From Chloroflexota bacterium (GTDB lineage: Bacteria; Chloroflexota; Dehalococcoidia; GIF9; AB-539-J10), in the NCBI GenBank assembly GCA_013388845.1, contig JACAEN010000011.1, positions 62,001 through 126,000 of the forward strand: a DNA stretch of 64,000 nucleotides, in the 5' to 3' direction. The notes under the pieces are model-generated. The model saw nothing but the letters and a program-made list of their open reading frames with translations, ran no database searches and was not told the origin of the DNA. The translations under genes and the position numbers were made by a program. Each line of letters begins with the position of its first letter. Position 1 is the stretch's first letter. Shown in pieces: positions 16,766 through 24,930 of this stretch.

Positions 16766-16794
16766 ATTCTACCATACCTTAACAAGCTGTCCAA
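16766..16794 (-). promoter_or_regulatory. Promoter of tRNA-Thr(CGT)
   Basis: Minus strand: TTGGAC, 17 bases, TAGAAT with TGG ahead of the -10 (extended). It begins a few bases after the stop of the MFS gene and points at the tRNA. Transcription should start near 16759 and make a leader of about 90 bases. Confidence 0.6.
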
Positions 16795-16797
16795 ATT

Positions 16798-18075
16798 TCA
16801 GGGGCTCACTTTCCTGGGTGCTCTAATAAAGGCGAGAAGTATCAGTGCTAGGATAGTGCATATGCCACCCACCATGAAAGCCAGGTAATAAGTGCCTGTT
16901 ACATCATATACGCGTCCTCCGAGGAGCGGTCCAATTGCTCCCCCGATGGCTACCCCTAACATTTGAACACCGACAATTGCGCCTATGGACTTAAGCTTAA
17001 AGATTTCCCCAGCTATCACCGGGAGCTGGGGGACACAACCGCCATAGGCAAACCCGAAGACCGCGGCAAACAGATAGAGCATCCATATATCTGTGGCTCT
17101 CAGGAGCCAGAACATCGCCAAGGCTTGGAGGACCAAACAGATAGCGAGTGTGCGCTTTCCCCCTAGTCTGTCGGAGACGGCGCCCATGGCCAGTCGGCCG
17201 ATAATGCTCAAGACGCCGATTACAACCAGGAACTTAGCAGCCACTATCTCAGGTATGTTGAGGCCGATTGCATGCTTATCTATATTAATCATTACCATTT
17301 GGAGACATATAGACCAGAAGATAATTATGGCCAGCAATAGCCAGAATGCTCTGGTTTGAGCTGCGTCTTTTAGTGAGAATCCTGCTCTTTCTGAAGTAAG
17401 GCTGTCTTCTTTTATATTTTGATTCTTCTCATCTCCTGCTATCGCCTCAGCCTTGCCCAATGGTAAAAGCCCCTTGTCCTCAGGACTACGCCATAGCAGC
17501 AGTGCACCTGGGATAATAATGGCCCAGGCCACGAGCCCAAGAATGATATAGGTCCAGCGCCATTCATAAGTATCGATGAGGTATCTGGCTAGTAGAGGTA
17601 TGACCGCTGTGCCCACCCCTGTTCCGGCAACAACAATACCTACCGCTAGACCTCTTTTCTGCACGAACCACCTTGATGCTGTGGCCACTAAAGGAGCAAA
17701 GGCCACACTTAGTCCGAAGCCGACCATTAGGCCGTAGAATAGATACAATTGCCAGGCAGCGCTGATTCGGCTGGTCAATATCAGGCCCAAACCCAGAAAA
17801 AAGCCTCCGATGGCCACTGTTATTCTGGGTCCGTATTTGTCGGTGGCCCGTCCGGTGAGGATAGCTAGGGCGCCACGCGAAAACATGAAAAGCGAAGCGG
17901 CTCCTGTTACTAATGCCTGACTCCAGCCGAAAGCTTCTGACAGAGGGTCGAGGAATTTGCCGAAGGAGTATTGGACACCGTAAGCAACAAGGGCCACGCA
18001 GAAGGCGGCGGCTACTACTACCCAGCCGTAGAAAAGTCTTTGAGTTTTCGCTTGGTCAACTTTGCCAGATTTCAT
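16798..18075 (-). CDS. MFS transporter, OFA/monocarboxylate-like
   Basis: A 425-residue protein with about 12 transmembrane helices. The first helix reads YGWVVVAAAFCVALVAYGVQYSFGKF, typical of the oxalate/formate antiporter and monocarboxylate group. GRATDKYGPR is the MFS loop motif and RWFVQKRGLAVGIVVAGTGVG fits helix 5 of that group. It probably carries a small organic acid. The ATG immediately follows the stop of the CoA-ligase gene (TGAATG), so the two are translationally coupled. This makes it the last gene of the radical SAM/Hdr operon and a candidate importer for the acid that the ligase activates. Confidence 0.85.
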   Translation of the reverse strand: MKSGKVDQAKTQRLFYGWVVVAAAFCVALVAYGVQYSFGKFLDPLSEAFGWSQALVTGAASLFMFSRGALAILTGRATDKYGPRITVAIGGFFLGLGLILTSRISAAWQLYLFYGLMVGFGLSVAFAPLVATASRWFVQKRGLAVGIVVAGTGVGTAVIPLLARYLIDTYEWRWTYIILGLVAWAIIIPGALLLWRSPEDKGLLPLGKAEAIAGDEKNQNIKEDSLTSERAGFSLKDAAQTRAFWLLLAIIIFWSICLQMVMINIDKHAIGLNIPEIVAAKFLVVIGVLSIIGRLAMGAVSDRLGGKRTLAICLVLQALAMFWLLRATDIWMLYLFAAVFGFAYGGCVPQLPVIAGEIFKLKSIGAIVGVQMLGVAIGGAIGPLLGGRVYDVTGTYYLAFMVGGICTILALILLAFIRAPRKVSP

Positions 18076-19467
18076 TCAGGCCTCCTGTCGCATATCTTTT
18101 ATCAATTTTTTAGCTCGAGTGCTTTTTTGTAGTGAGCCGGGGGTTACCAGTTGTATCTCGGGTATGGTCATTTTCCCCGTTTTGACATTTTTTTGAACCG
18201 GCGGGACTTTTAATATCACTTCCCTTACCAGTTCTTCGACCGCTGCTCCTGTTCTAGCTATCTCTACCTGAAAGGTCAGCTTATCTTTGCCGCCATCCTT
18301 GCTAACGCTCACTTCATAACCAACGATGTCAGGAATTGTATAAAGTGCCTCGTCAAACATGGCGGGATATATCTCGTCCCCGTCTCCTATCCTTACTACC
18401 GACTCCAGCCTTCGAGTTACCTTATCCAGCCTCTTGAGAGCGGTTATGCCACACGTGCAAGGTTTGCTACTCAACCTGGATATATCGTGTGTTCTGTATC
18501 TGATTAGCGGCATCGCTTCCCTAGTTAAGGTGGTAAAGACTAGTTCTCCCTCCTCTCCCTCAGGCAAAACCTCCCCGGTTTCCGGGTCTATAATCTCGGC
18601 CAGAAGGTCAGCCTCGTTAAAGTGGTAGCCATTATGGGCTGAGCACTCTACTGCTACTCCTAACCCCATCTCGGTTAACCCGTAGTGGGTGAAGACTTCA
18701 CAATTCCACGCAGACTGGAGGTTAGCCCTCATCGAGTCAGAGAGATAGTTAGAAGTGAGGAACAAGACTTTGACCCCTAATTTTGTTAAATCATGATTTT
18801 TTCTAGCTTCCACCGTAATTCGATTAAGGCGAAGTGTCTCACAAAACAAAACAGTTGAGCCGTGTCTCTTAATGGCCTGGATTTGCTCCTCGGGAGTTGG
18901 CTCAATTCCAGTGACGACTGGCGTAGCCCCCATTTTCTTGACACCTTGTGCCAGCAGGTCAGACTGTCCTAAGACCATACCCTTGGGCAGCATTATCTGA
19001 ACGACATCGTCGCTGGTAGCTACCACGCTCATGCCTGCCCCCATAAAATCGGTCATTACCTCAATATCCTTTTCACTAAAAAAAATCCTCTTCTGCGGGC
19101 CAGTGGTGCCTGAGCTGGTAAAAGTAATTACTCGGGTCACATCTCCTAGAGGAACACATACGAATCTCAGGGGGTTCTCGGCCAATTCCTTGGGGTCAGT
19201 CAAAGGCAGCTTAGCTAAATCCGCCAGGGATTGGACTTCACTCGGCTCTATGCCCTTTTTGCTGAACAGTTCTCGGTAAAACAGGCTCTTGTCATAAGCA
19301 TAGTGTAAAGTATTCCGAAGCTGGAAAAGTTGAAAATCCTCCAAATCACGTCGGGTTAATTTCTCCAGGCTTTTCTTAGCAATACGTTTACGGTATTCTG
19401 GAGTCTCCTTTATTCTTTGTGTAATTATCTTGTTGAGTGACTCCTGTAGAGAAATCCGCTCGGCCAT
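18076..19467 (-). CDS. PaaK-like AMP-dependent CoA ligase
   Basis: A 463-residue adenylate-forming enzyme related to phenylacetate-CoA ligase. The ATP loop FTSSGTTGPQKR is at residues 116-127, HYGLTEMGLG is the aromatic/Glu motif, and YRTHDISRLS is the hinge-adjacent motif. The C-terminal domain ends near KSTRAKKLIKD. It should activate a carboxylic acid to an acyl-CoA, releasing AMP and pyrophosphate. As I recall, a CoA ligase of this kind (DVU_1553 family in Desulfovibrio) is a regular member of loci with TrsS-type radical SAM proteins. It lies 15 bases after the first radical SAM gene. The substrate is unknown. Confidence 0.85.
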   Translation of the reverse strand: MAERISLQESLNKIITQRIKETPEYRKRIAKKSLEKLTRRDLEDFQLFQLRNTLHYAYDKSLFYRELFSKKGIEPSEVQSLADLAKLPLTDPKELAENPLRFVCVPLGDVTRVITFTSSGTTGPQKRIFFSEKDIEVMTDFMGAGMSVVATSDDVVQIMLPKGMVLGQSDLLAQGVKKMGATPVVTGIEPTPEEQIQAIKRHGSTVLFCETLRLNRITVEARKNHDLTKLGVKVLFLTSNYLSDSMRANLQSAWNCEVFTHYGLTEMGLGVAVECSAHNGYHFNEADLLAEIIDPETGEVLPEGEEGELVFTTLTREAMPLIRYRTHDISRLSSKPCTCGITALKRLDKVTRRLESVVRIGDGDEIYPAMFDEALYTIPDIVGYEVSVSKDGGKDKLTFQVEIARTGAAVEELVREVILKVPPVQKNVKTGKMTIPEIQLVTPGSLQKSTRAKKLIKDMRQEA

Positions 19468-19482
19468 GTGATTTGCCTCCAG

Positions 19483-20832
19483 TTATGCTATCCCCGGATA
19501 AAGACGCTGCCCAGCGACGCTGGTCAAGTATTTGGCACATAAAGGTACCATCTTCCCGGTAGAAGTAATTATGTGAATACAGCATCTCTTCAGTCTTTCC
19601 AGGTCGATATTCCAGACATCTTGAAAGGCCATGCCTGAAATGTATAAATACTCCCTTTGCAGATGCTGTAATAAAGTGCTAAAAGGCGCTGGCTTATGTC
19701 GAGGTAACGGGCAGCGTTGTACCTCATCTTCCTCAACAAATCTCCAATATCGCTTGGCAAATCGTCGGGAATGCTCAGCTCCATCCTCATTGATTCGTCT
19801 CGGTTCCAAGTGACTGATTGGTAATAACTTCCCATCCATCAATACGAAAAAGCCTGAAAAAGAGCAGTGAGGATGCTCGCAGACGGGAGGCGCAAAGTTG
19901 CTCTCCCTTAACTCTCCGTTCGTTTGTTCCTCAAGAGCTCTGATTATATCTGGTATGGTCAGCCTATCCTCGTCCCCGGGTGTTCCTGGATATCTGCCGA
20001 AGTAACTGACTGGCTGGAAGTAAACTCCTTTTACTGTGGGCACCCAGCTCTTAGCAAACTGGACGATGTCTCCTATCTGCTCAAAATTGACATTGGGGAT
20101 GATTGTGGGTACCAGCGTAACCCCTATCTTGACTTCGGCGCAATTGCTTATGGCTTGGACCTTGAGGTCGAAGAGGCTTGCGCCGCGGGTATAACGATAT
20201 ACGTCATCAGTTACACCATCAAACTGAAGATAGATAGTGGTAGCCCCGGCCTCCTTTAATCTACTCAGATATTCCTTATCTTCGGCCAATCTGATGCCAT
20301 TGGTATTTATCTGGATATGATTAAAGCCCAGTTTCTTGCCCATAGCAATAACCTGAGGCAAGTCCTCCCGGACAGTTGGTTCCCCACCGCATAGTTCTAC
20401 AGGATATGCCCCGCAAGTATCCAAAATGACTTGGTACATCCTTTTGATGCTGTCCAAGGAAGGCTCATAGACAGGTCTTTCGTCGCCATAGGTAAAACAG
20501 ATAGGACAATGAAGGTTACACCTATTAGTAGTCATAATAGCTACAGAAGAAGTGTCTTGTTCATGGTCCGGACAAATGCCACAGTCATAAGGGCAACCTC
20601 CATTATGACTGGTAAGCCTCTTTTTGGGACCTACAGGAGTTCCATTACCGCCGAACTCCGCCCATTTGAGGTAATGTTCAGCATCCTTTCTCCAGATGAT
20701 AACTTTATATTCGCCATGTCGGGGGCAACTTTTCTCCAGATAAACCTTGCTGTCTTCGGTGGTTATCTTCGCCGGTATCCGGCTCAGACAGACTGGACAT
20801 AGGCTCTCTGTTTCGTTCAGTATCTCTTTCAT
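19483..20832 (-). CDS. TrsS/tetraether-synthase-like radical SAM protein, copy A
   Basis: A 449-residue radical SAM enzyme. C12, C15, C36 and H39 form a rubredoxin-like N-terminal site (LCPVCLSRIPAK..CPRH). C80, C84, C87 and H90 (GCPYDCGICPDH) form an auxiliary cluster motif. C105-x3-C109-x2-C112 (NRCNLHCPICF) is the radical SAM site, followed by ELCGGEPTVR, which binds SAM. Late cysteines (CEHPHC, RLKRCC, PLCAKY) may hold another cluster. The order rubredoxin site, CPxDCGxC, CxxxCxxC is that of the archaeal tetraether lipid synthase (MJ0619/Tes) and TrsS-type proteins. It is clearly a tandem paralogue of the next gene. The reaction is unknown. Confidence 0.85.
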   Translation of the reverse strand: MKEILNETESLCPVCLSRIPAKITTEDSKVYLEKSCPRHGEYKVIIWRKDAEHYLKWAEFGGNGTPVGPKKRLTSHNGGCPYDCGICPDHEQDTSSVAIMTTNRCNLHCPICFTYGDERPVYEPSLDSIKRMYQVILDTCGAYPVELCGGEPTVREDLPQVIAMGKKLGFNHIQINTNGIRLAEDKEYLSRLKEAGATTIYLQFDGVTDDVYRYTRGASLFDLKVQAISNCAEVKIGVTLVPTIIPNVNFEQIGDIVQFAKSWVPTVKGVYFQPVSYFGRYPGTPGDEDRLTIPDIIRALEEQTNGELRESNFAPPVCEHPHCSFSGFFVLMDGKLLPISHLEPRRINEDGAEHSRRFAKRYWRFVEEDEVQRCPLPRHKPAPFSTLLQHLQREYLYISGMAFQDVWNIDLERLKRCCIHIITSTGKMVPLCAKYLTSVAGQRLYPGIA

Positions 20833-20858
20833 CCCATTAGTATTATCCAGATGAATTC

Positions 20859-22259
20859 CTAATCTGTGCGAGACAGAGTGATATCTGTGGGAAGATTCTG
20901 ATACAGCCTTTCCCCGCTAATACTGGTGACATAAAAGGCACATAGAGGTATTAGTTGCTTATTGCTGGTGACAACGTGAACGCAGCATCTTTTTAGCCTG
21001 TGTAAATCGAGTGTCCATACATCCTGGAAGGGCATGCCGGTAATCGTCAGGTAGTATAGGCTTTCTCTTTCTAGGAAACGTCGCCAGGCCTCCTGATTTG
21101 GCCCACAGCATTGACCACACCCTTTCTCAGTTTGTTTTGGCTTTTCGCTAGCCAATCTCCAACGTCTACTGATAAAGTTTCTCGCTGTTACTGCCGGAGG
21201 ATCTTTTCTATAGCCAAATCCACTTACTGCTTCCTGGGCGATGTCTGTCCTCGCTTGTAATTTGCCGTCTTCCATCAGTACAAAAAAGCTGCTAAATGAA
21301 CAGTGCGAGTCCTCACATCTGCGAGGCAGAAAATCTGTTTCTTTAAGTTCGCCGTTGGTCTGGGCGACTAACCCATTCACAATATCTGGTAGGGTTACCC
21401 TATCTTCGTCTTTTGGTGACCAGGGATACCTGCCAAAATAGCTAACCGGTTGGAAATGGACACCCTTGACAGTAGGTATCCATTGTTTAGCAAATCGGAT
21501 GATGTCACCTAGCTGGTGAAGATTAACATTGGGAACCACAGTGGGCACCAGGATGACCCCCATCCTCACCTCCGCACAGTTGCTTATTGCTCGAACCTTG
21601 AGGTCAAATAGGTTTCTACCACGGATAACGCGATAAACATCGTCAGATACACCATCGAACTGGAGGTATATCAAGTCAGCACCACTGTCTTTTAGCCTCG
21701 CCAGATATTCCTTATTTTGAGCTATTCTGATGCCGTTGGTGTTTATCTGAATATGATAAAACCCCAATTTCTTGCCCAGAGCTACAATGGCGGGCAGGTC
21801 GTCCCGTAAGGTAGGTTCCCCACCACTCATCTGCACCGGATAAGGTCCACCCGCTTCTACGATGGTTTGATACATTCCTCGGATTGTAGCGATATCCGGT
21901 TCAAAGCGGGAACCTTCGTTGCCGGAAGCGAAGCAGATAGGACAATCGAGGTTACACTTGTGGGTGACTTCCATCACGGTGGTGCATGTATCTGCCTCGT
22001 GATCGGGGCAGAGACCACAATCATAGGGGCAGCCCTGAGTAATATCAGTTAGCCTCTTTTGTGAACTGCCAGCTTGCTGGCTGTATTGGCTCCAATTGCG
22101 GTAAAGTTCAGCATTTCGCCAGATCAAAGCCCTGAAGCTACTGTGTTTGGGACAATCTTTTTCCAGATAAACATCTCCCCTTTCTACTACTCTCTTGGCT
22201 GGTATTCGGCTTAAGCAAACCGGACATAGGCTCTCTGTCTCAGTTAGCACTTCTTTCAT
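20859..22259 (-). CDS. TrsS/tetraether-synthase-like radical SAM protein, copy B
   Basis: A 466-residue paralogue of the neighbouring radical SAM protein, with the same layout: LCPVCLSRIPAK..CPKH, QGCPYDCGLCPDHE, THKCNLDCPICFA, QMSGGEPTLR, CEDSHCSF, and the shared end RLKRCCVHVVTSNKQLIPLC. It differs by an inserted cysteine-rich piece, KGCGQCCGPN near residue 390, absent from copy A. Both probably generate a 5'-deoxyadenosyl radical in the cytoplasm and hold more than one iron-sulfur cluster. Only 26 bases separate it from copy A, so they may act as a pair or in successive steps. Confidence 0.85.
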   Translation of the reverse strand: MKEVLTETESLCPVCLSRIPAKRVVERGDVYLEKDCPKHSSFRALIWRNAELYRNWSQYSQQAGSSQKRLTDITQGCPYDCGLCPDHEADTCTTVMEVTHKCNLDCPICFASGNEGSRFEPDIATIRGMYQTIVEAGGPYPVQMSGGEPTLRDDLPAIVALGKKLGFYHIQINTNGIRIAQNKEYLARLKDSGADLIYLQFDGVSDDVYRVIRGRNLFDLKVRAISNCAEVRMGVILVPTVVPNVNLHQLGDIIRFAKQWIPTVKGVHFQPVSYFGRYPWSPKDEDRVTLPDIVNGLVAQTNGELKETDFLPRRCEDSHCSFSSFFVLMEDGKLQARTDIAQEAVSGFGYRKDPPAVTARNFISRRWRLASEKPKQTEKGCGQCCGPNQEAWRRFLERESLYYLTITGMPFQDVWTLDLHRLKRCCVHVVTSNKQLIPLCAFYVTSISGERLYQNLPTDITLSRTD

Positions 22260-22328
22260 CTTACTAACCCTCTATTACATAAACTAAAGGACATATAAGC
22301 CTTTTACAGGTGGTAGGAAATTGCTTGC

Positions 22329-23093
22329 CTACGGCTTGGTCAAAGCGATAAGAGCATACCCAAACGTTGTTTGACTGAAAAACTCCTGGTAAGCCTCAAC
22401 AGGTATGGCACCGTCTCTTCCGTCTTTACCGAGACAATGCATCCCGGCTGCAACTTTAGCGAAGAATTTTGCAACGGAACCGTAGTTAACAGCTATCCAA
22501 TAACCTATCCTTTTCATTTCCTCCGGGTGGTCTTCAATGTAAGGATCTTGGAAGCCCGTTTTTTCGAAGAGACTGACGTATTCTTCCAGCCGTTTTGCCC
22601 CTGCGCAAGGAAGGAAAGTCATTTGGCATTGAAGCTTTTGGGGTATTTCTCTGCGAAGTACAAAATCTGTCACCACCACCTTTCCGCCGCGCCTTAAGAC
22701 ACGATGAAACTCCTTGGCAGCCCTTTCTTTATCTGCAAGGCCGGAGAAAACAGCTTCACACATTACGGTATCGAATGTATAATCTGGGAAGGGCAGCTGC
22801 ATCGCGTCAGCTACCAAGAATTGCACTCTGTGAGACAGTGCCTCAGTCCGAGCTCGCTGGTTAGCCAGAGCAATCATCTTATCTGAGGCATCAATACCAA
22901 TGACGTCACAAGCATATTGTTGGGATAAAAAGAGGGCTGACATTCCGTCTCCGCAGCCCACCTCCAGAACTGACCAACCTTCGCCAAGCTTAGCAACCTT
23001 AGCCGTTTGCCTAGTAAGTTCAAACCTGCCGGGACGCATTCCCCAGAATTGCACAAGGGAGTCAAAAGTTACATTAGCTGATGCTGATTTCAT
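22329..23093 (-). CDS. Class I SAM-dependent methyltransferase of the radical SAM/Hdr locus
   Basis: A 254-residue Rossmann methyltransferase. SAM-binding motifs are VLEVGCGDGMSALFLS (motif I), VIGIDASDKMI, FLVADAMQLPFPDYTFD and HRVLRRGGKVVVTDF. After the fold come cysteines not usual in UbiE-like enzymes (QCQMTFLPCAGAKR, GMHCLGKDG). As I recall, a methyltransferase of this sort (DVU_1556 family/TrsM) accompanies TrsS radical SAM proteins. It lies 69 bases upstream of copy B and 43 bases downstream of the small redox-type gene. Methyl acceptor unknown. Confidence 0.85.
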   Translation of the reverse strand: MKSASANVTFDSLVQFWGMRPGRFELTRQTAKVAKLGEGWSVLEVGCGDGMSALFLSQQYACDVIGIDASDKMIALANQRARTEALSHRVQFLVADAMQLPFPDYTFDTVMCEAVFSGLADKERAAKEFHRVLRRGGKVVVTDFVLRREIPQKLQCQMTFLPCAGAKRLEEYVSLFEKTGFQDPYIEDHPEEMKRIGYWIAVNYGSVAKFFAKVAAGMHCLGKDGRDGAIPVEAYQEFFSQTTFGYALIALTKP

Positions 23094-23136
23094 GCCTGCC
23101 CTTAGCTATTACTTGCGGAGCATATGTACTTACACT

Positions 23137-23325
23137 TTACTTTGACTCTAGCATTTTCTCACCTTCGGTGACTTGCGTGAGCACGAATTCCTCTAGTAGA
23201 TATTGAGCATCACATTTAGGACATTTCACCCCAACGGCCCCTGGTATCACTAAATCCTTGTATTTAAAGGATACCTCACCTTCTTCCATTTTCTCTTTAC
23301 ATTTAAAGCAATACCATTGTGCCAC
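23137..23325 (-). CDS. Small CxxC/CxxC redox or zinc protein
   Basis: A 62-residue protein with two cysteine pairs (YCFKCKEKM and VKCPKCDAQY) in a zinc-ribbon or rubredoxin-like spacing. GTG start with GGAG upstream. It closely fits what I remember as the DVU_1557 family 'redox protein', a constant neighbour of TrsS/TrsM genes. It might donate electrons to, or hold metal for, the neighbouring radical SAM enzymes, but this is not shown. It follows the 87-residue gene by five bases. Confidence 0.7.
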   Translation of the reverse strand: MAQWYCFKCKEKMEEGEVSFKYKDLVIPGAVGVKCPKCDAQYLLEEFVLTQVTEGEKMLESK

Positions 23326-23330
23326 TTGCT

Positions 23331-23594
23331 TTACTCCTTACCTATCCTTGACCTGTGTGAATAAGCCGTATGGATTATGTAGCCCTTTTCATCAGTAGAA
23401 TATTCGACGTAGATTGTCACCTCACCAAGCCTGCATTTAGCCAGGTATCTATTTCCCTCTGGTTGATATAGTTTCTCACCCCCGGTCTCGGCAAAGTCTA
23501 TTACCTTCTTCACCTCTTCCTCTGATATATGCCTATCCTCCAGCCGCTTCTTTACCTCATCGCCTACCTGCAACTTTATCTCTTCCCAGGACAT
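23331..23594 (-). CDS. 87-residue protein of the radical SAM/Hdr locus, unknown
   Basis: A small soluble protein with a helical, charged N-terminal half (EEIKLQVGDEVKKRLEDR; ISEEEVKKVIDFAE) and a beta-rich C-terminal half (RYLAKCRLGEVTIYVEYST; GYIIHTAYSHRSRI). It has one cysteine. A GAGGTG site precedes the ATG. I do not recognise the family; the layout is loosely like DUF4258-type small folds. Its place five bases before the redox-type gene suggests a role in the same pathway, perhaps as an accessory or metal-handling protein. Confidence 0.6.
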   Translation of the reverse strand: MSWEEIKLQVGDEVKKRLEDRHISEEEVKKVIDFAETGGEKLYQPEGNRYLAKCRLGEVTIYVEYSTDEKGYIIHTAYSHRSRIGKE

Positions 23595-23621
23595 ATTGAC
23601 ACCTCGCTTCTTAAAACATTT

Positions 23622-23762
23622 TTAATCCCTCTGATAACCAGTAAGAGCAATCAGATTTCTAGCGCTGTCGCGTAAGCCTTTGTGCTGTCGAGCTTTGCCA
23701 GAATCATGAAGAGTGAAGGTCTGACCATTCTGCTTAGCTACCTCGGGAATGCCTCTTTCCAC
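23622..23762 (-). pseudogene. Truncated HdrB/HdrD-like CCG-domain remnant
   Basis: A 46-codon minus-strand frame starting at GTG, three bases after the stop of the next gene upstream. It reads VERGIPEVAKQNGQTFTLHD and then SGKARQHKGLRDSARNLIAL and TGYQRD. It aligns with an internal piece of the upstream Hdr-like protein (NGLPKEYKGNGQTFSLHDPC then KTRWEKEWHESARTLLTLMG), but the HDPCK cysteine is lost (HDSGK) and everything before and after is missing. It looks like the remnant of a second tandem copy. A small functional peptide cannot be excluded. Confidence 0.6.
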
Positions 23763-23763
23763 C

Positions 23764-24900
23764 TCACGATTTTTGTCTCGATTCCAATTGCGACTTTAGC
23801 GCTGCCTGATTCGCCTTCCTTACTTCTACGGAATTTGTCTTTTTTGTTTTATCCTTTTGCCAGTCAGGGTTAAAGAGGAGGTCGAGAATATGCACACTAG
23901 GTCGGCTAAGGGCGAAAGTCTCACGGCAACCTGCGCAGTAGGAAACTATGTCGAAGTGAGCCTCCGCTAATCTTTCTGTAGCCACGTTAAATACACGGAA
24001 AGGATTGAGACCGAGGCTCAGCCCTCCCTGCCCGCAACAGTAGGTTAGCTCTCTGGAATGTCTCATTTCCTCTATCTTATAACCCATGAGAGTGAGCAGA
24101 GTTCGAGCGCTTTCATGCCACTCCTTTTCCCACCTGGTTTTACAAGGGTCGTGGAGAGAGAAGGTTTGACCATTACCCTTGTACTCCTTGGGAAGCCCGT
24201 TCTCCACAATTACCTCATAGAGGCCTTTCAGTCGATAGTTGGGTGTAGTCTGCTTGATAGTGTAGTAGCACTCCGGACAACCAGTAATTAGCTCTGACGC
24301 CCCTAATTTGTTCATCTCTTCTTCCAGTTCTCGCGTCATTCCTTGAAACTGAGAACCTTCGCCCAAGCTATGAGGAAGAGCCCCACAACATCTTAAGATA
24401 ATCCCCGTGCCCGGTAGCTTTTCCCTGAGATAATCCCAGACCTTAATAACGATGGAGGGTGAATATGCTGATAAACTACAGCCAGGGAACCAAACCCGTT
24501 CACATTTAGCAGTATCAGGGTCAGGGAGGGTCAGGGTGAAGGAAGGAGACTCGGCAAATTGTTTGAGGTCTTGTATAACTTTATGTCCGGGCAGTGGGCC
24601 AACTCCTTCCTCTACCAATTGCTCTCGAAGTGCTAAACACAAGTTAGAAATGTTCAGTCCGCGCGGACAAACTCCCTTACATAGCTCACAGATGTTGCAC
24701 GCATAAGGGACTTCAGGGTGCTGCCGGAAATAATCTCTCATCCCTAACAGGACCATGCGGACCACAGTTCTCGGATTGAAGCTGGCATCCACGTTTGCCA
24801 GCAGGCAGTTACCAGTGCATGCCCCGCACTGAATGCAACTTATGACCTCTCCAGACCGTGCCGCAATCTCTTTCTTAAGTTTTGAATCTAGCTTGTCCAT
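23764..24900 (-). CDS. HdrB/HdrD-like iron-sulfur protein
   Basis: A 378-residue cytoplasmic protein. Two N-terminal 4Fe-4S motifs (CIQCGACTGNC and CNICELCKGVCP) are followed by two CCG-type domains: PGCSLS..LRCCGALPH..CPECYYT and HDPCKTR..TYCCGQGG..CAGC. These CCG domains bind the unusual clusters that reduce disulfides in heterodisulfide reductase, or act as electron relays in GlcF/LutA-type proteins. I use the ATG at 24900; TTG at 24903 is the alternative. The C-terminal 35 residues are charged and not part of the fold. With the two upstream genes it forms an HdrABC/HdrD-like set. Confidence 0.82.
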   Translation of the reverse strand: MDKLDSKLKKEIAARSGEVISCIQCGACTGNCLLANVDASFNPRTVVRMVLLGMRDYFRQHPEVPYACNICELCKGVCPRGLNISNLCLALREQLVEEGVGPLPGHKVIQDLKQFAESPSFTLTLPDPDTAKCERVWFPGCSLSAYSPSIVIKVWDYLREKLPGTGIILRCCGALPHSLGEGSQFQGMTRELEEEMNKLGASELITGCPECYYTIKQTTPNYRLKGLYEVIVENGLPKEYKGNGQTFSLHDPCKTRWEKEWHESARTLLTLMGYKIEEMRHSRELTYCCGQGGLSLGLNPFRVFNVATERLAEAHFDIVSYCAGCRETFALSRPSVHILDLLFNPDWQKDKTKKTNSVEVRKANQAALKSQLESRQKS

Positions 24901-24930
24901 CAATATTAGTCCTGGCGCTTAACTGACCTC

